The notes beneath the pieces were generated by a model that saw only the letters and a list, made by a program, of their open reading frames with translations, was not told where the DNA came from and ran no database searches. Positions 30,393 to 38,827 of a DNA stretch of 64,000 bases are shown one piece after another. The stretch is from Mycolicibacterium cosmeticum (lineage in GTDB: Bacteria; Actinomycetota; Actinomycetes; Mycobacteriales; Mycobacteriaceae), in assembly GCA_016197365.1 (NCBI GenBank), contig JACPVS010000006.1, positions 682,001 through 746,000 of the forward strand, written 5' to 3'. Position 1 is the first letter of the stretch, and each line of letters opens with the position of its first letter. The translations under genes and the position numbers were made by a program.

Positions 30393-30797
30393 GTGCGTGA
30401 TGACCTCCCGCCGGGGCTGCCGCCGGACCCGTTCGCAGATGACCCGTGCGATCCTTCGTCGGCGCTCGACGCAATCGAGCCCGGCCTGCCGCTGGATCCG
30501 CAGGAACGCAGCGCTGTCGAAGCCGATCTCGCCGATCTGGCCGTGTACGAAGCCCTGCTGGCCCACAAAGGAATTCGCGGGCTGGTCGTGTGCTGCGACG
30601 AATGCCAGCAGGATCACTACCACGACTGGGACATGCTGCGGGCCAACCTGCTGCAGTTGCTGGTGGACGGCACCGTCCGGCCGCACGAGCCCGCCTACGA
30701 TCCCGAACCCGACGCCTACGTCACCTGGGACTACTGCCGCGGTTACGCCGACGCGTCACTCAACGAGGCCGCATCCGAATCCGACGGGTACCGCTGA
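30393..30797 (+). CDS. DUF5319 protein (Rv3412-like)
   Basis: A 134-residue acidic soluble protein with no signal peptide. Visible features are a Pro/Asp-rich N-terminus (LPPGLPPDPFADDPCDP), a central VVCCDECQQDHYHDWDML segment with a possible metal site (CCDEC plus His) and a conserved WDYCRGYADA. Family and position match Rv3412, conserved across mycobacteria between guaB2 and rsdA. Function unknown. The start is GTG 30393, within a 168-base divergent gap from guaB2. Confidence 0.85.
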   Translation: MRDDLPPGLPPDPFADDPCDPSSALDAIEPGLPLDPQERSAVEADLADLAVYEALLAHKGIRGLVVCCDECQQDHYHDWDMLRANLLQLLVDGTVRPHEPAYDPEPDAYVTWDYCRGYADASLNEAASESDGYR

Positions 30798-30821
30798 CCA
30801 ACTGATCGACCACACCCGAGG

Positions 30822-32096
30822 TCAGTGACCACCGGGGACGGTTGTCGTCGTCACGACCACCTCCGGCGTCCGCTGCGGCGCTGACGATTCCGCGGCAGGC
30901 GCTTTCGTCGTCTCCACCGGCGCCTGGACGGGCCGCTCGCTCTGCGGCGCCTGACTACGCGCCGGGGGTGCGCTGGGCTCCTCCTGCTGCACCGGCGGCG
31001 CCACCGACGTGGCCGGCGGCGGCGCGGCCACGCTCGGAGCGACCGTCGTGGTGGCGGTGCGCGCCACGGTGGCCTCGGATGTCGTGGCGGTACTGGGCGC
31101 CGCAGTGGTCGTGGCCGTCTGGGGTGCGACGGTGGTCGTGGTGGTCGTCGTGCGCGGCGCGACGGACGTGGTTGTGGTGGTCGGCGTCGTCGACGTGGTA
31201 CTCGGCGCGGTCGAGGTCGTCGTGGACGGGGCGGCCGAGGTGGTCGTCGTCGTGGACGGCACGGACTCCGATGTCGTGGTCGCGGTTTCGGAGGCGGACG
31301 TCGTCGTGGTGTCCGACGGCGGCGTGGTCGTCGTCGACAGGACCTCAGATCCGGTCGTCGTGGTCACGGTCGTCGTTTGCGGCGCCGTCGTCGTGGTGAC
31401 CGTGGTGGTGTTCTCGATCACGGGCAACGGCAACAACGTCAGCGGCGAGGACGGCAGAACCGGCAGCGGCTCGCCTGCCGGCGGCAGGGTGGCCGCCGGA
31501 TTCTGCTCAACCACCTTGTACGTCAACGAATTCCACTGTTGGATGAGCTCGGACTTGCGTTCGACGGTCTCGACACTCTGCACCTTCGTCGACAGCGCGG
31601 CCAGCCTGTCCTGGGCCTGATCCCACTGTCCGGTGTCGATCAACTGTTGCACCTGCTGCATCTCGGTCTGCGCCGCCAGCACCACCGCGTCGTCGCGGGT
31701 CTGCTTCTGGTCGCCGAAAAGCATGGCGTGCAGGCCGTAGAGACCCTCGCCGGGATCGGCGCTGTACACCACCGAGGCGAAGCCGCCGAGGCAGAGCACG
31801 GCTGCCGCAGCGGAGCCGATCACGGCCAGCGATCGCCGATTGCGGCGGCGCGAGGAAAAGTTCACGGCGTTCTGCAGCGCGGCCTCGGCTTCACGCGGCG
31901 GGACCACGTGGTCGATGGGCACCTGGCGGATCTCGTCGCGCCACCCGGACAGCAGGAAGGCGAGTTCTGCGTCGCCCTGGTCGGTGGAGAACACCGGCTG
32001 ATCCGAGGCGAGTGCGTCGAGGAATTTGTCGGCGCGATTGATGTCGTTGAGCGAGGGATCGCCCCCATTGGAGGTCCAGCGACCGAAATCAGGCAT
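30822..32096 (-). CDS. rsdA: Anti-sigma-D factor RsdA with a long Thr-rich exported tail
   Basis: RsdA holds SigD inactive at the membrane and is removed by regulated proteolysis. The cytoplasmic sigma-binding part is 1-85, with a basic stop before a single membrane span at 89-112 (AVIGSAAAAVLCLGGFASVV). A helical external segment (about 113-215) precedes a low-complexity region (about 225-375) of TTT/TTTT, Ser, Pro and Ala repeats and a Pro/Gln-rich end. At 424 residues it is much longer than M. tuberculosis RsdA, mainly through the Thr/Pro tail. It overlaps the sigD stop by 8 bases. Confidence 0.9.
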   Translation of the reverse strand: MPDFGRWTSNGGDPSLNDINRADKFLDALASDQPVFSTDQGDAELAFLLSGWRDEIRQVPIDHVVPPREAEAALQNAVNFSSRRRNRRSLAVIGSAAAAVLCLGGFASVVYSADPGEGLYGLHAMLFGDQKQTRDDAVVLAAQTEMQQVQQLIDTGQWDQAQDRLAALSTKVQSVETVERKSELIQQWNSLTYKVVEQNPAATLPPAGEPLPVLPSSPLTLLPLPVIENTTTVTTTTAPQTTTVTTTTGSEVLSTTTTPPSDTTTTSASETATTTSESVPSTTTTTSAAPSTTTSTAPSTTSTTPTTTTTSVAPRTTTTTTTVAPQTATTTAAPSTATTSEATVARTATTTVAPSVAAPPPATSVAPPVQQEEPSAPPARSQAPQSERPVQAPVETTKAPAAESSAPQRTPEVVVTTTTVPGGH

Positions 32097-32664
32097 AGTC
32101 GCCGCCCGCGGTGATCTCGGACTTCAGCTTGGCCAGGGCACGATGCTGCGCGACGCGAACGGCCCCGGGCGTACTGCCCACGGCCTCGGCGACCTCTTCG
32201 GCACTCATACCGACCACGACGCGCAGGATGACGATCTCGCGTTGCTTCTCCGGCAGGGTCGAGAGCAGCCGATCCATCCGGTTCGACGCCTCGGAGTCCA
32301 GTGCCCGTTGTTCGGGCCCGGCTTCTCCCGAGTACCGCTCGGGCACCACATCGGTGGGTTCAGAGCGGTTCCGCGCGGACGCCCGGTGGGCGTCTGCGAT
32401 CTTGTGCGCAGCGATGCCGTACACGAATGCCAGGAAGGGTCGCCCCTGATCCTGGTAGCGCGGCAGCGCCGTGATGGCGGCCAAGCACACCTCCTGCGCA
32501 ATGTCGTCTGCGGAGAGACCACTTCGTTCTGCTGACCCGATCCGCGCCCGGCAGTACCGGACGATGATCGGGCGGATGGTCTCCAGAACCACCCGAAGCG
32601 CGTCCCGATCGCCGGCCACCGCATCAGCGACGACAGCATCGAGACGTTCTCCCGAAATTGTCAT
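32089..32664 (-). CDS. sigD: ECF RNA polymerase sigma factor SigD
   Basis: The 191-residue product has region 2 (about 25-95: SADDIAQEVCLAAITALPRY, then PFLAFVYGIAAHKIADAHR) and region 4 (about 130-185: TLPEKQREIVILRVVVGMSA, EEVAEAVGSTPGAVRVAQHR). The long linker between them and the downstream overlapping rsdA identify SigD (Rv3414c). SigD controls stationary-phase and lipid/chaperone genes in M. tuberculosis. Confidence 0.94.
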   Translation of the reverse strand: MTISGERLDAVVADAVAGDRDALRVVLETIRPIIVRYCRARIGSAERSGLSADDIAQEVCLAAITALPRYQDQGRPFLAFVYGIAAHKIADAHRASARNRSEPTDVVPERYSGEAGPEQRALDSEASNRMDRLLSTLPEKQREIVILRVVVGMSAEEVAEAVGSTPGAVRVAQHRALAKLKSEITAGGDYA

Positions 32665-32755
32665 CGTGGGTGATATCTCCAGCGTTACTCAGGGGCCACA
32701 GCCCGACAGGGTGTGCGTCAGATAAACAGTAACGATCGAGGCGGCCCGAACCGCG

Positions 32756-33547
32756 TCAGCGACGCGACCACACGCCGCCCCGCCGTCGCACAATCTCGGC
32801 GGCAGCGTCGCGAACAGCGGCGATGTGGGTCGGCGAATGCACGGTGCTGCCGATGTCGGCCAGCAGGCAGCCCAGCGCCCACCGCAGCGGGACGAGGCCG
32901 TAACGATCGGTGTCGGCCATCGCCGCGTCCGCGACGCGGCGCGCCTGGTCGAGGCGGCCGTCGCAGCACAGCGCGGCCGCCAGCACCACCGCCGACTTGA
33001 CCGTGTGCCGCGGCGACCCGGTCGCCCCGGCCAGTTCGACGGCTCGTTCGGCGTGCGCGACGGCGGCGGTGCCGTCACCGCCGGCCATGTTGAGTTCCGC
33101 AGACACCCATTGCAGCCGCACCGGCTGCCGGGCGGGCACCGATCCGTCGAGCAGTCGCTGCGCGTGCCCGAGCAGGCGCGCGGACAGTGCCAGCCGTCCC
33201 ACCCCCAGCGCGTCGGCGGCCAGGCCCACCAGGGCGTCGACGCCGGCCTCAGGGTCTGCGCCCGCGGCCGCCCAGGCCCGACCGTCCCACCCGCGAGCCA
33301 GGTCGTGTCCGCCGAGCTGACGCAGGAACGATGCCCGGGTGCTGTGCGCCAAGGAGAGCAGCGGTCCCGGCGCTGCGGTGCGGCAGAGCTCCCCCAGATC
33401 GGCCATGGCGCTGGCGTAGCGCCCCTGACCGCCGGCGGCGACGGCGCGCAGCCACCGATCCCGCTGTGAGGTCGCCGCGCCCAGCGGCCAGAGGTCTGGA
33501 TGAGGCCCGAAAGCGGCCTCGGCCAGGGACGTTGTCGTGGTGGTCAT
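32756..33547 (-). CDS. Rv3415c-like conserved protein, helical repeat fold
   Basis: The 263-residue cytoplasmic protein is rich in Ala/Leu/Arg helices with repeating small-large patterns (GRYASAMADLGELCRTA, HDLARGWDGRAWAAAG, GRLALSARLLGHAQRLL, GDGTAAVAHAERAVELAG). This suggests a TPR-like solenoid. Position between sigD and whiB3 matches Rv3415c, whose function is not known. No catalytic motif was found. It is divergent from whiB3. Confidence 0.8.
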   Translation of the reverse strand: MTTTTTSLAEAAFGPHPDLWPLGAATSQRDRWLRAVAAGGQGRYASAMADLGELCRTAAPGPLLSLAHSTRASFLRQLGGHDLARGWDGRAWAAAGADPEAGVDALVGLAADALGVGRLALSARLLGHAQRLLDGSVPARQPVRLQWVSAELNMAGGDGTAAVAHAERAVELAGATGSPRHTVKSAVVLAAALCCDGRLDQARRVADAAMADTDRYGLVPLRWALGCLLADIGSTVHSPTHIAAVRDAAAEIVRRRGGVWSRR

Positions 33548-33947
33548 CGGATCCCGACGTTATCAACGTGGCCGGCGGGTGCCGGAGTCACGTGACGAAC
33601 CCAACTTTGGTTAACACTTGATGGTCGAAATGTTTCCGGCAGATCAACGACGCCTCGCCTTCGCCGCGATTGCAAAAGCAGCGAACAGCGGAAATGCACA
33701 CAAGCGTCAACTTTGCAGTGTTTGTTGAACACGCTTCTCGTTGCGTGCGGGTCGCAATGATGAACGTGATGTAAATTCTCACGCTGCTGCTATGCGGTTA
33801 CGCACAAGACCTGGGTATTGACGGTTTTTCGGTAGCCCTTCTACGTTGTGTGCACGAGTAGTCATCGGCGACAAGTGCTCGGATCGGTTCCGCGACTCAC
33901 GCACCTACGCGTTTCGCGAATTAGGTGCGACGAGAGGGGTTTTCCAA
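33548..33947 (+). promoter_or_regulatory. Long whiB3 upstream region with promoter
   Basis: This 400-base gap is noticeably AT-richer than its surroundings and has no credible ORF. A promoter is visible: TTGACG (33818-33823), an 18-base spacer and TACGTT (33842-33847), predicting a start near 33854 and a leader of about 93 bases. GAGAGGGG (33932-33939) is the whiB3 ribosome site. The remaining 270 bases probably bind regulators of whiB3; no specific site was recognised. Confidence 0.55.
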
Positions 33948-34238
33948 ATGCCACAGCCGCAGCAACTACCCGGACCCAATGCCGATATTTGGGACTGGCA
34001 AATGACAGGACTTTGCCGGGGCGTCGATTCATCGATGTTTTTCCATCCCGATGGAGAACGTGGCAGGGCCCGCGCCCAGCGGGAAATGCGCGCCAAAGAG
34101 ATGTGCCGCAGCTGTCCGGTGATCACCCAGTGCCGCTCACATGCCTTGGCGGTCGGTGAGCCGTACGGCATCTGGGGCGGATTGAGCGAGTCCGAGCGCG
34201 AGCTCCTACTCAAGCGCGGAATCCGCCGCACGGCCTGA
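33948..34238 (+). CDS. whiB3: Redox-sensing iron-sulfur regulator WhiB3
   Basis: WhiB3 binds a 4Fe-4S cluster, senses redox state and NO, and controls lipid and virulence genes together with SigA. The 96-residue product has the four ligands Cys23, Cys53, Cys56 and Cys62 (CxxC-x5-C) and the GIWGG turn at 74-78 before the basic C-terminus. It is about six residues shorter than M. tuberculosis WhiB3, the loss being just before GIRRTA. ATG 33948 is chosen because the upstream in-frame extension is not conserved and GAGAGGGG precedes this codon by 8 bases. Confidence 0.95.
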   Translation: MPQPQQLPGPNADIWDWQMTGLCRGVDSSMFFHPDGERGRARAQREMRAKEMCRSCPVITQCRSHALAVGEPYGIWGGLSESERELLLKRGIRRTA

Positions 34239-34248
34239 TACTCAGCTA

Positions 34249-34289
34249 ACAGAGGAGCCTCGCCCGACGCCAGGGCGAGGCTCCTCTGT
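34249..34289 (+). terminator. Terminator after whiB3
   Basis: A perfect 17-bp stem (34249-34265 with 34273-34289) around a 7-base loop begins 11 bases after the whiB3 stop. The following bases are GTGTAAA, with no real U-run, as is common in mycobacteria. Confidence 0.85.
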
Positions 34290-34367
34290 GTGTAAAGCCG
34301 GTTCCCCGCCGATCCGGCGGTGGTAGTTCTTGAGCGTCCGCGCGAATGCACCGCCCAGGAGGTCCCC

Positions 34368-34808
34368 ATGCCCGACCCGTCAGCCGAGGGCACCGTGGTC
34401 GTCACAGAGACCGGCACCGGCACCTACACGCAGGAGATCATTGCGGGAGATCACCGGCTGAGCGCCGACGAGCCGCGCCCGGTCGGCGACGATGCCGGTC
34501 CGACGCCCTACGACCTGCTGCTCGCAGGCCTCGGGGCCTGCACCTCGATGACGGTGCGGATGTACGCCGATCGCAAGAACTGGCCTCTGCAGCAGGTGCG
34601 CGTGACCTTGCGGCACTCCCGGATCCACGCCAAGGACTGCGCCGAGTGCGAGACCACGATCGGATGGATCAGTTCGATCGATCGGGAGATCGAATTGACC
34701 GGCGACCTGGACGACACTCAACGTCAGAAACTGATGGACATCGCCGAGCGCTGCCCGGTCCATCAGACGTTGACCGGCGAGGTCCGGATCGCCACCACAC
34801 TGCGCTGA
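34368..34808 (+). CDS. OsmC/Ohr-family protein
   Basis: The 146-residue product has the two redox cysteines of the OsmC superfamily, Cys58 in GLGACTSMT and Cys129 in ERCPVHQTL. These reduce organic or fatty-acid hydroperoxides with dihydrolipoamide or similar donors. The helix containing PTPYDLLLAGLGAC is characteristic. An extra pair, Cys91 and Cys94 (CAEC), lies in the middle and is unusual for Ohr proper, so a YhfA-type member is more likely. AGGAGG precedes ATG 34368. Confidence 0.85.
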   Translation: MPDPSAEGTVVVTETGTGTYTQEIIAGDHRLSADEPRPVGDDAGPTPYDLLLAGLGACTSMTVRMYADRKNWPLQQVRVTLRHSRIHAKDCAECETTIGWISSIDREIELTGDLDDTQRQKLMDIAERCPVHQTLTGEVRIATTLR

Positions 34809-34823
34809 CGGGGATCTCGGCGC

Positions 34824-35666
34824 TCACGACCGCGTGAAGGCATTCTGCACGAGCTTGCTGTCATATCCGGACGGAGCCTCACCGCTGACTGCGTACTGGT
34901 AGACCGCGACCCGGAAGATCCCGTTGAGTGCGCTGGAGATGACCGATACGACGATCACAGCGATGACACCGAGTGCGCCGACCGCCAAAGCCAGCGGCGG
35001 AATGCCCAGGGCGGCCAATCCGACACAGCCCACCGCCGTCACCAGAACAATCGCCATGATTGCCCACACAGTGAATGCGGTGATGGAGAACGTCCCGAAG
35101 GCGCCTTCGCCCCAGCGGGCTTTGACGACAGCCGCAGAGCGTTTGAGCGACTGCCACGGCCCGCCGCCCTCCAGTGCGATCACCGGGACGACGAAGAAGG
35201 TCGCGATCGCCCAAGCCGCCCCGGCGATCCAGGTCGCGATCTTGCCCGCGGCCGGTACCCGGTCCTCGATGAGTCGCAGAACCAGACCGACAGTGGCGGC
35301 GACAAAGGTCCAGGCCAGGATCGGGCCGATGAGGCGGCCGGCGGCCGACAGTCCTTCGCTCACGCTGGTGTCTTCGCCGCGCAGCGAGCGAGCAGCGCAG
35401 TCGGCGAGCGCGACGTTGAAGAAGATCGCGATGAAGGTCGACACGTAGGCGCTCACCGCGACGGCGATGTAGTAGACCGGGTTGTGCTCGTCGAACGCCT
35501 CAGTTTCGAATACACCGGTGACGAGGGCTGCGGGCACCCAGATCGCCAGCAACGCAAGGATCGCGAAGACCGTCGACAGCGCCGGGAACACCACCAGCGA
35601 ACGGTCGCTTTTCAGCACACTCCAGCTCTGCTTGGTGAGTGCCCAGCCACGTGAGATTCGACCCAT
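34824..35666 (-). CDS. DUF6159-like multi-pass membrane protein
   Basis: The 280-residue product begins MGRISRGWALTKQSW, the usual opening of this actinobacterial membrane family, and has about six hydrophobic segments (near 28-50, 68-90, 112-135, 147-170, 196-222 and 226-250). Between them is the conserved-looking loop VALADCAARSLRGED. No catalytic or transport signature is visible. The start at 35666 is preferred to a longer frame that would extend over the divergent protease leader. Function unknown. Confidence 0.72.
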   Translation of the reverse strand: MGRISRGWALTKQSWSVLKSDRSLVVFPALSTVFAILALLAIWVPAALVTGVFETEAFDEHNPVYYIAVAVSAYVSTFIAIFFNVALADCAARSLRGEDTSVSEGLSAAGRLIGPILAWTFVAATVGLVLRLIEDRVPAAGKIATWIAGAAWAIATFFVVPVIALEGGGPWQSLKRSAAVVKARWGEGAFGTFSITAFTVWAIMAIVLVTAVGCVGLAALGIPPLALAVGALGVIAVIVVSVISSALNGIFRVAVYQYAVSGEAPSGYDSKLVQNAFTRS

Positions 35667-35761
35667 CGACCCGCCCCGTCCACGGAAGTATGCCGAATCG
35701 TAACCATCGCGACCTGCATTTGGCGCGGCAAGGCGAAAATCTCGGCATTGTGCGAACAAAC

Positions 35762-35780
35762 TCTCAGTCCAGTCTCAGCC
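35762..35780 (+). promoter_or_regulatory. Possible MprA box of the HtrA-type protease gene
   Basis: Two 8-base direct repeats, TCTCAGTC (35762-35769) and TCTCAGCC (35773-35780), are separated by 3 bases. This 19-base layout resembles the MprA response-regulator site. In M. tuberculosis MprA activates pepD, a close relative of the downstream gene. The identification rests on my recollection of the consensus. Confidence 0.5.
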
Positions 35781-35848
35781 GTCGCCGGATGATGGGGTTA
35801 AAGCAACTGTGCTCTTTGATGATTCAAGAAAGTGATGCACACCTCACG

Positions 35849-37165
35849 ATGACAAGCCCTGAGCAGCAACCGTTTCAGCCACACGACCCGAACGCCCCTC
35901 TGACCCAGCCGATCCCGCGTGTCTATGACTGGCGGTATGCCACCCGGCAACCGGTTCCTCCTTTCTATCAGGCTGCGCCGCAGCCTGATCGGGCTGCCAC
36001 TCCGCGCAAGCGATCCCGTGCCGGGTTGATCGCAGTGGGCGCGCTCGCCGTTGCCGTGGCAGGTGGCGGAATCGGTGCCACCACAGCGTGGTTCGCGCAT
36101 CCCGAAAGCGCCACTCCCCCGCACGCGGTCGCGTCCCCGAACCCCGTCTCGAAGGCGCCCACGGCTCAGCCGGCCGCCAGCGCCCCCACCGGTTCCGTCG
36201 AGCAGGTGGCGGCCAAGGTCATGCCCAGCGTCGTGAAGCTGCGAATCCAGATGGGCCAGGGTGAGGCTGAGGGTTCTGGCGTCGTGTTGTCCTCCGACGG
36301 CCTCATCCTCACCAACAATCACGTGGCAGCAGCGGACGCGGACAGCCCCGACGGCGCCCAGCCCGCAGCGATGGACGGCAGCGGGGCCACGCGGACGGTC
36401 ACGTTCTCCGACGGCCGCTCGGTCCCCTTCACCGTGGTGGGTACCGATCCCTCCGGCGACCTCGCCGTCGTGCACGCCGAGGGCGTCTCCGGCTTGACGC
36501 CGATCGCGATCGGATCGTCCAAGGACGTCAAGGTGGGCCAGCAGGTGGTGGCCATCGGGTCGCCGCTGGGCCTGCAGGGCACCGTCACCACCGGCATCGT
36601 CAGCGCACTGAACCGCCCGGTGGCAGCCGGTGACGGCTCGGGCGGCGGCCAGGCTTCCGTGCTGGACGCCATCCAGACGGATGCGGCGATCAACCCGGGT
36701 AACTCGGGCGGCGCGCTGGTGAACATGAACGGTGAACTGATCGGGCTGAACTCGGCGATCGCCACGTTGGGCGCGAGCCAGGGCGGTCCGGGCGGCGGAG
36801 GCGGCGGCGAGAGCGGCTCGATCGGGCTGGGCTTCGCCATCCCGTCGGATCAGGCCAAGCGCATCGCCGACGAACTCGTGTCCACGGGAACCGCCAGCCA
36901 CGGTTCGTTGGGTGTGCAGCTCAGCGCCGACGCGCGGGCCGCCAGCGGAGCCGCCATTGCCAAGGTGGCCGACGGCGGACCGGCCGCGGATGCCGGCATC
37001 CCGGATGGTGTGGTGATCACCAAAGTCAACGACCAGGTGATCGACGGCCCAGAGGCTCTGGTCGCGGCCGTGCGCTCAAAGGCGCCGGGCGACAACGTCT
37101 CCCTGACCTATGAGGACCCGTCCGGTGCCTCTCAGACAACTCAGGTGACGCTCGGGAAGGCGTGA
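35849..37165 (+). CDS. Membrane-anchored HtrA-type serine protease (PepD-like)
   Basis: The 438-residue product has a Pro/Gln-rich cytoplasmic N-terminus (1-55), one membrane span (about 58-82), a trypsin-like protease domain and a PDZ domain (about 345-435). The catalytic triad is His158 (LTNNHVAA), Asp204 (SGDLAVV) and Ser286 (NPGNSGGAL). A Gly-rich insert (GGPGGGGGG) lies in the late protease domain. Such enzymes perform envelope quality control and signal to the MprAB/SigE stress network. The start is set at 35849, where the Pro-rich N-terminus begins; ATGs at 35792 and 35819 are in frame but nearer the possible MprA box. Confidence 0.9.
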   Translation: MTSPEQQPFQPHDPNAPLTQPIPRVYDWRYATRQPVPPFYQAAPQPDRAATPRKRSRAGLIAVGALAVAVAGGGIGATTAWFAHPESATPPHAVASPNPVSKAPTAQPAASAPTGSVEQVAAKVMPSVVKLRIQMGQGEAEGSGVVLSSDGLILTNNHVAAADADSPDGAQPAAMDGSGATRTVTFSDGRSVPFTVVGTDPSGDLAVVHAEGVSGLTPIAIGSSKDVKVGQQVVAIGSPLGLQGTVTTGIVSALNRPVAAGDGSGGGQASVLDAIQTDAAINPGNSGGALVNMNGELIGLNSAIATLGASQGGPGGGGGGESGSIGLGFAIPSDQAKRIADELVSTGTASHGSLGVQLSADARAASGAAIAKVADGGPAADAGIPDGVVITKVNDQVIDGPEALVAAVRSKAPGDNVSLTYEDPSGASQTTQVTLGKA

Positions 37166-37189
37166 TCATCCGCCGATAACCCATGACCA

Positions 37190-37236
37190 ACGGCCGCCGC
37201 AATGTCCCCCATCCCCCTCATTGCGGCGGTCGTTTT
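37190..37236 (+). terminator. Intrinsic terminator between the protease and cutinase genes
   Basis: ACGGCCGCCGCAATG (37190-37204) pairs with CATTGCGGCGGTCGT (37219-37233), 15 bp including one G-U, followed by TTTT. It sits between convergent genes and can serve the protease gene. Confidence 0.85.
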
Positions 37237-37239
37237 CGT

Positions 37240-37953
37240 TTACGTGGACTGCTGACCGGACGGCGCCGACGGCGCCATTTGCCGGATGACGAAATCCGCT
37301 GCCTGGCCCGCCATCCCGTTGTCCTTGTAGGCGCTGTGCGCCGCCCGGTCCAGGCTGATACCCGGCGAACACACCGGATCGCCCGGCGCGCACAATTCGA
37401 GTGTCTTGCCCTGGTAGCGACCGCCGATCTCGATGGGCGGCGCGTCGTGGTCTGCGAGCCCGAGGAACAGCGGAGACGGTGTTCCGAACATCACGACCGC
37501 GGCAACGTGCGAGGCCACCGAGGCTGGCATGGGCCCGGAAATACCTGCGGGAAGGGCGAATCCGGCGGGGACGGTGTCCATCGTGGTGTAGCCGGCCACC
37601 GCTGCACCTTGTGAGTACCCACCGAGGACGACCCTCGTGTCCGGGCAGGCGGCGACCGTGGACTCGATCGTGTTACTGCCGTCGGCAATGCCCTGTGCCG
37701 CCTGCGTGAAGTCCAGCGACGCCGGGTAATTCACCGCGTCGGCTGTCACCGTTTCGCCCGGGAGCCGGGCAGTGAGCGCATCGACGAAGGCCTGGCCGGT
37801 GGCACCGATCCCCGGGGCCTCGAACGTCCCGCGCGCAAAGACGACCTCGACGTCCGGGCATCCGGGCGCCGCTGAGGCGGTGGCCTGCGGCCCGAGTAGC
37901 GCGGTGAGAGACAGCCCCGCGGCGATGATCGTGGATCCGGTGGCGAGCTTCAT
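37240..37953 (-). CDS. Secreted cutinase-like esterase (CULP)
   Basis: The 237-residue product has a Sec signal peptide (1-29, ending ASA) and a cutinase alpha/beta fold. The nucleophile is Ser114 in GGYSQGAAV, and the acid and base are near Asp192 and His206 in the GDPVCS...AAHSAY segment. Four cysteines (about 32, 103, 188 and 194) form the usual two disulfides. Mycobacterial CULPs hydrolyse medium-chain esters, and some act on phospholipids. GGGAGG precedes ATG 37953. Confidence 0.9.
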   Translation of the reverse strand: MKLATGSTIIAAGLSLTALLGPQATASAAPGCPDVEVVFARGTFEAPGIGATGQAFVDALTARLPGETVTADAVNYPASLDFTQAAQGIADGSNTIESTVAACPDTRVVLGGYSQGAAVAGYTTMDTVPAGFALPAGISGPMPASVASHVAAVVMFGTPSPLFLGLADHDAPPIEIGGRYQGKTLELCAPGDPVCSPGISLDRAAHSAYKDNGMAGQAADFVIRQMAPSAPSGQQST

Positions 37954-38131
37954 GGTGTGGCCTCCCTGGTTGGTGAGATGAGCCTCCCGTGATGACGCCT
38001 CCGCCACATCGCTGCTGGCAACCAGCTGTGAATACCGGCTAGCAGGTATCGCAGACGGAGGCCAACCAGGATGCCCCGAGCACCTCCGCGGGCAGACGAT
38101 GGTCACACCTTCGACTCAGCAGGGGAACAGC

Positions 38132-38341
38132 ATGAAGATCAACATGTTTCGAGCAACCGGCATCGCCGTCTTCGCGACCGCGGCAGCCATCGGTCTGGCA
38201 CCCGCCGCGTCCGCTGCACCCGAGCCGGCATGCAGCCGGGTCAGCATCACCTGCGCGGGGTCGGGTGACTACAGCGCCAACTTCAGCCAGCCGGTGTCAC
38301 AGCCGGACCCGTACGGCTTCCTGTTCTGGCAGCGGCCATAA
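38132..38341 (+). CDS. Small secreted protein, 69 residues
   Basis: A clear signal peptide (MKINMFRATGIAVFATAAAI to the AxA site near residue 28) is followed by a mature peptide of about 40 residues with two cysteines (ACSRVSITCAG) and aromatic residues (DPYGFLFWQRP). AGGGGAAC lies upstream of the ATG. No family recognised; a disulfide-closed exported peptide is likely. Confidence 0.6.
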   Translation: MKINMFRATGIAVFATAAAIGLAPAASAAPEPACSRVSITCAGSGDYSANFSQPVSQPDPYGFLFWQRP

Positions 38342-38448
38342 GCGCATTCCTGCCAGCGGTGGATCAATTTCTGCCTGCCGGAATGCGACTGCCACACAAC
38401 CCGTTTCAACCATCAGAGCAACAACGACAACAGAAGAAGATGATCGAC

Positions 38449-38619
38449 ATGAAGAAGCTCCCCATCGCCACCATGATCGCCACCAGCATGACCGCCGCAG
38501 TCCTCGGCCTGGCAGCACCCGCCCAAGCTGCGGTGCACAGCCCCGCCGGCCCCAGCTACAGCGTCGACAACCAGGACGAGGTCAACACCACAAACGGCTT
38601 CGTCGACCAGGCCTTCTGA
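38449..38619 (+). CDS. Small secreted protein, 56 residues
   Basis: The product is a Sec signal peptide (MKKLPIATMIATSMTAAVLG to AQAA near residue 28) and a mature tail of only about 28 residues, Ser/Asn/Asp-rich and without cysteine. ATG 38440 (adding MID) is the alternative start. A strong terminator follows 13 bases after the stop. It may form a unit with the preceding small secreted gene. Function unknown. Confidence 0.55.
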   Translation: MKKLPIATMIATSMTAAVLGLAAPAQAAVHSPAGPSYSVDNQDEVNTTNGFVDQAF

Positions 38620-38631
38620 CCTGACCAACCC

Positions 38632-38666
38632 ACAACACCCCCGGCCCCTGCGGCCGGGGGTGTTGT
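38632..38666 (+). terminator. Terminator after small secreted genes
   Basis: ACAACACCCCCGGCC (38632-38646) and GGCCGGGGGTGTTGT (38652-38666) form a perfect 15-bp stem around the 5-base loop CCTGC. Confidence 0.88.
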
Positions 38667-38827
38667 CGTCTGCGCCACCTCCGCACCGCGAGCCTGTAGT
38701 TACGCACGCCGCCACCTGACAAACTCCGCCACACCTACAGCCTCGCGAGGAGTCGGGGAGGCGTCTGCGCGTAACCATTACGAGGCGAATGACGAATACA
38801 AGTCAGTGACCTCGAAGGGAAGCCCGA

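Noticed and set aside
31000..31450. Repetitive GTGGTCGTC-type tract, considered as CRISPR or satellite repeat
   Set aside because: It is the codon-level repeat of the Thr/Ser-rich RsdA tail, with no regular repeat-spacer structure.
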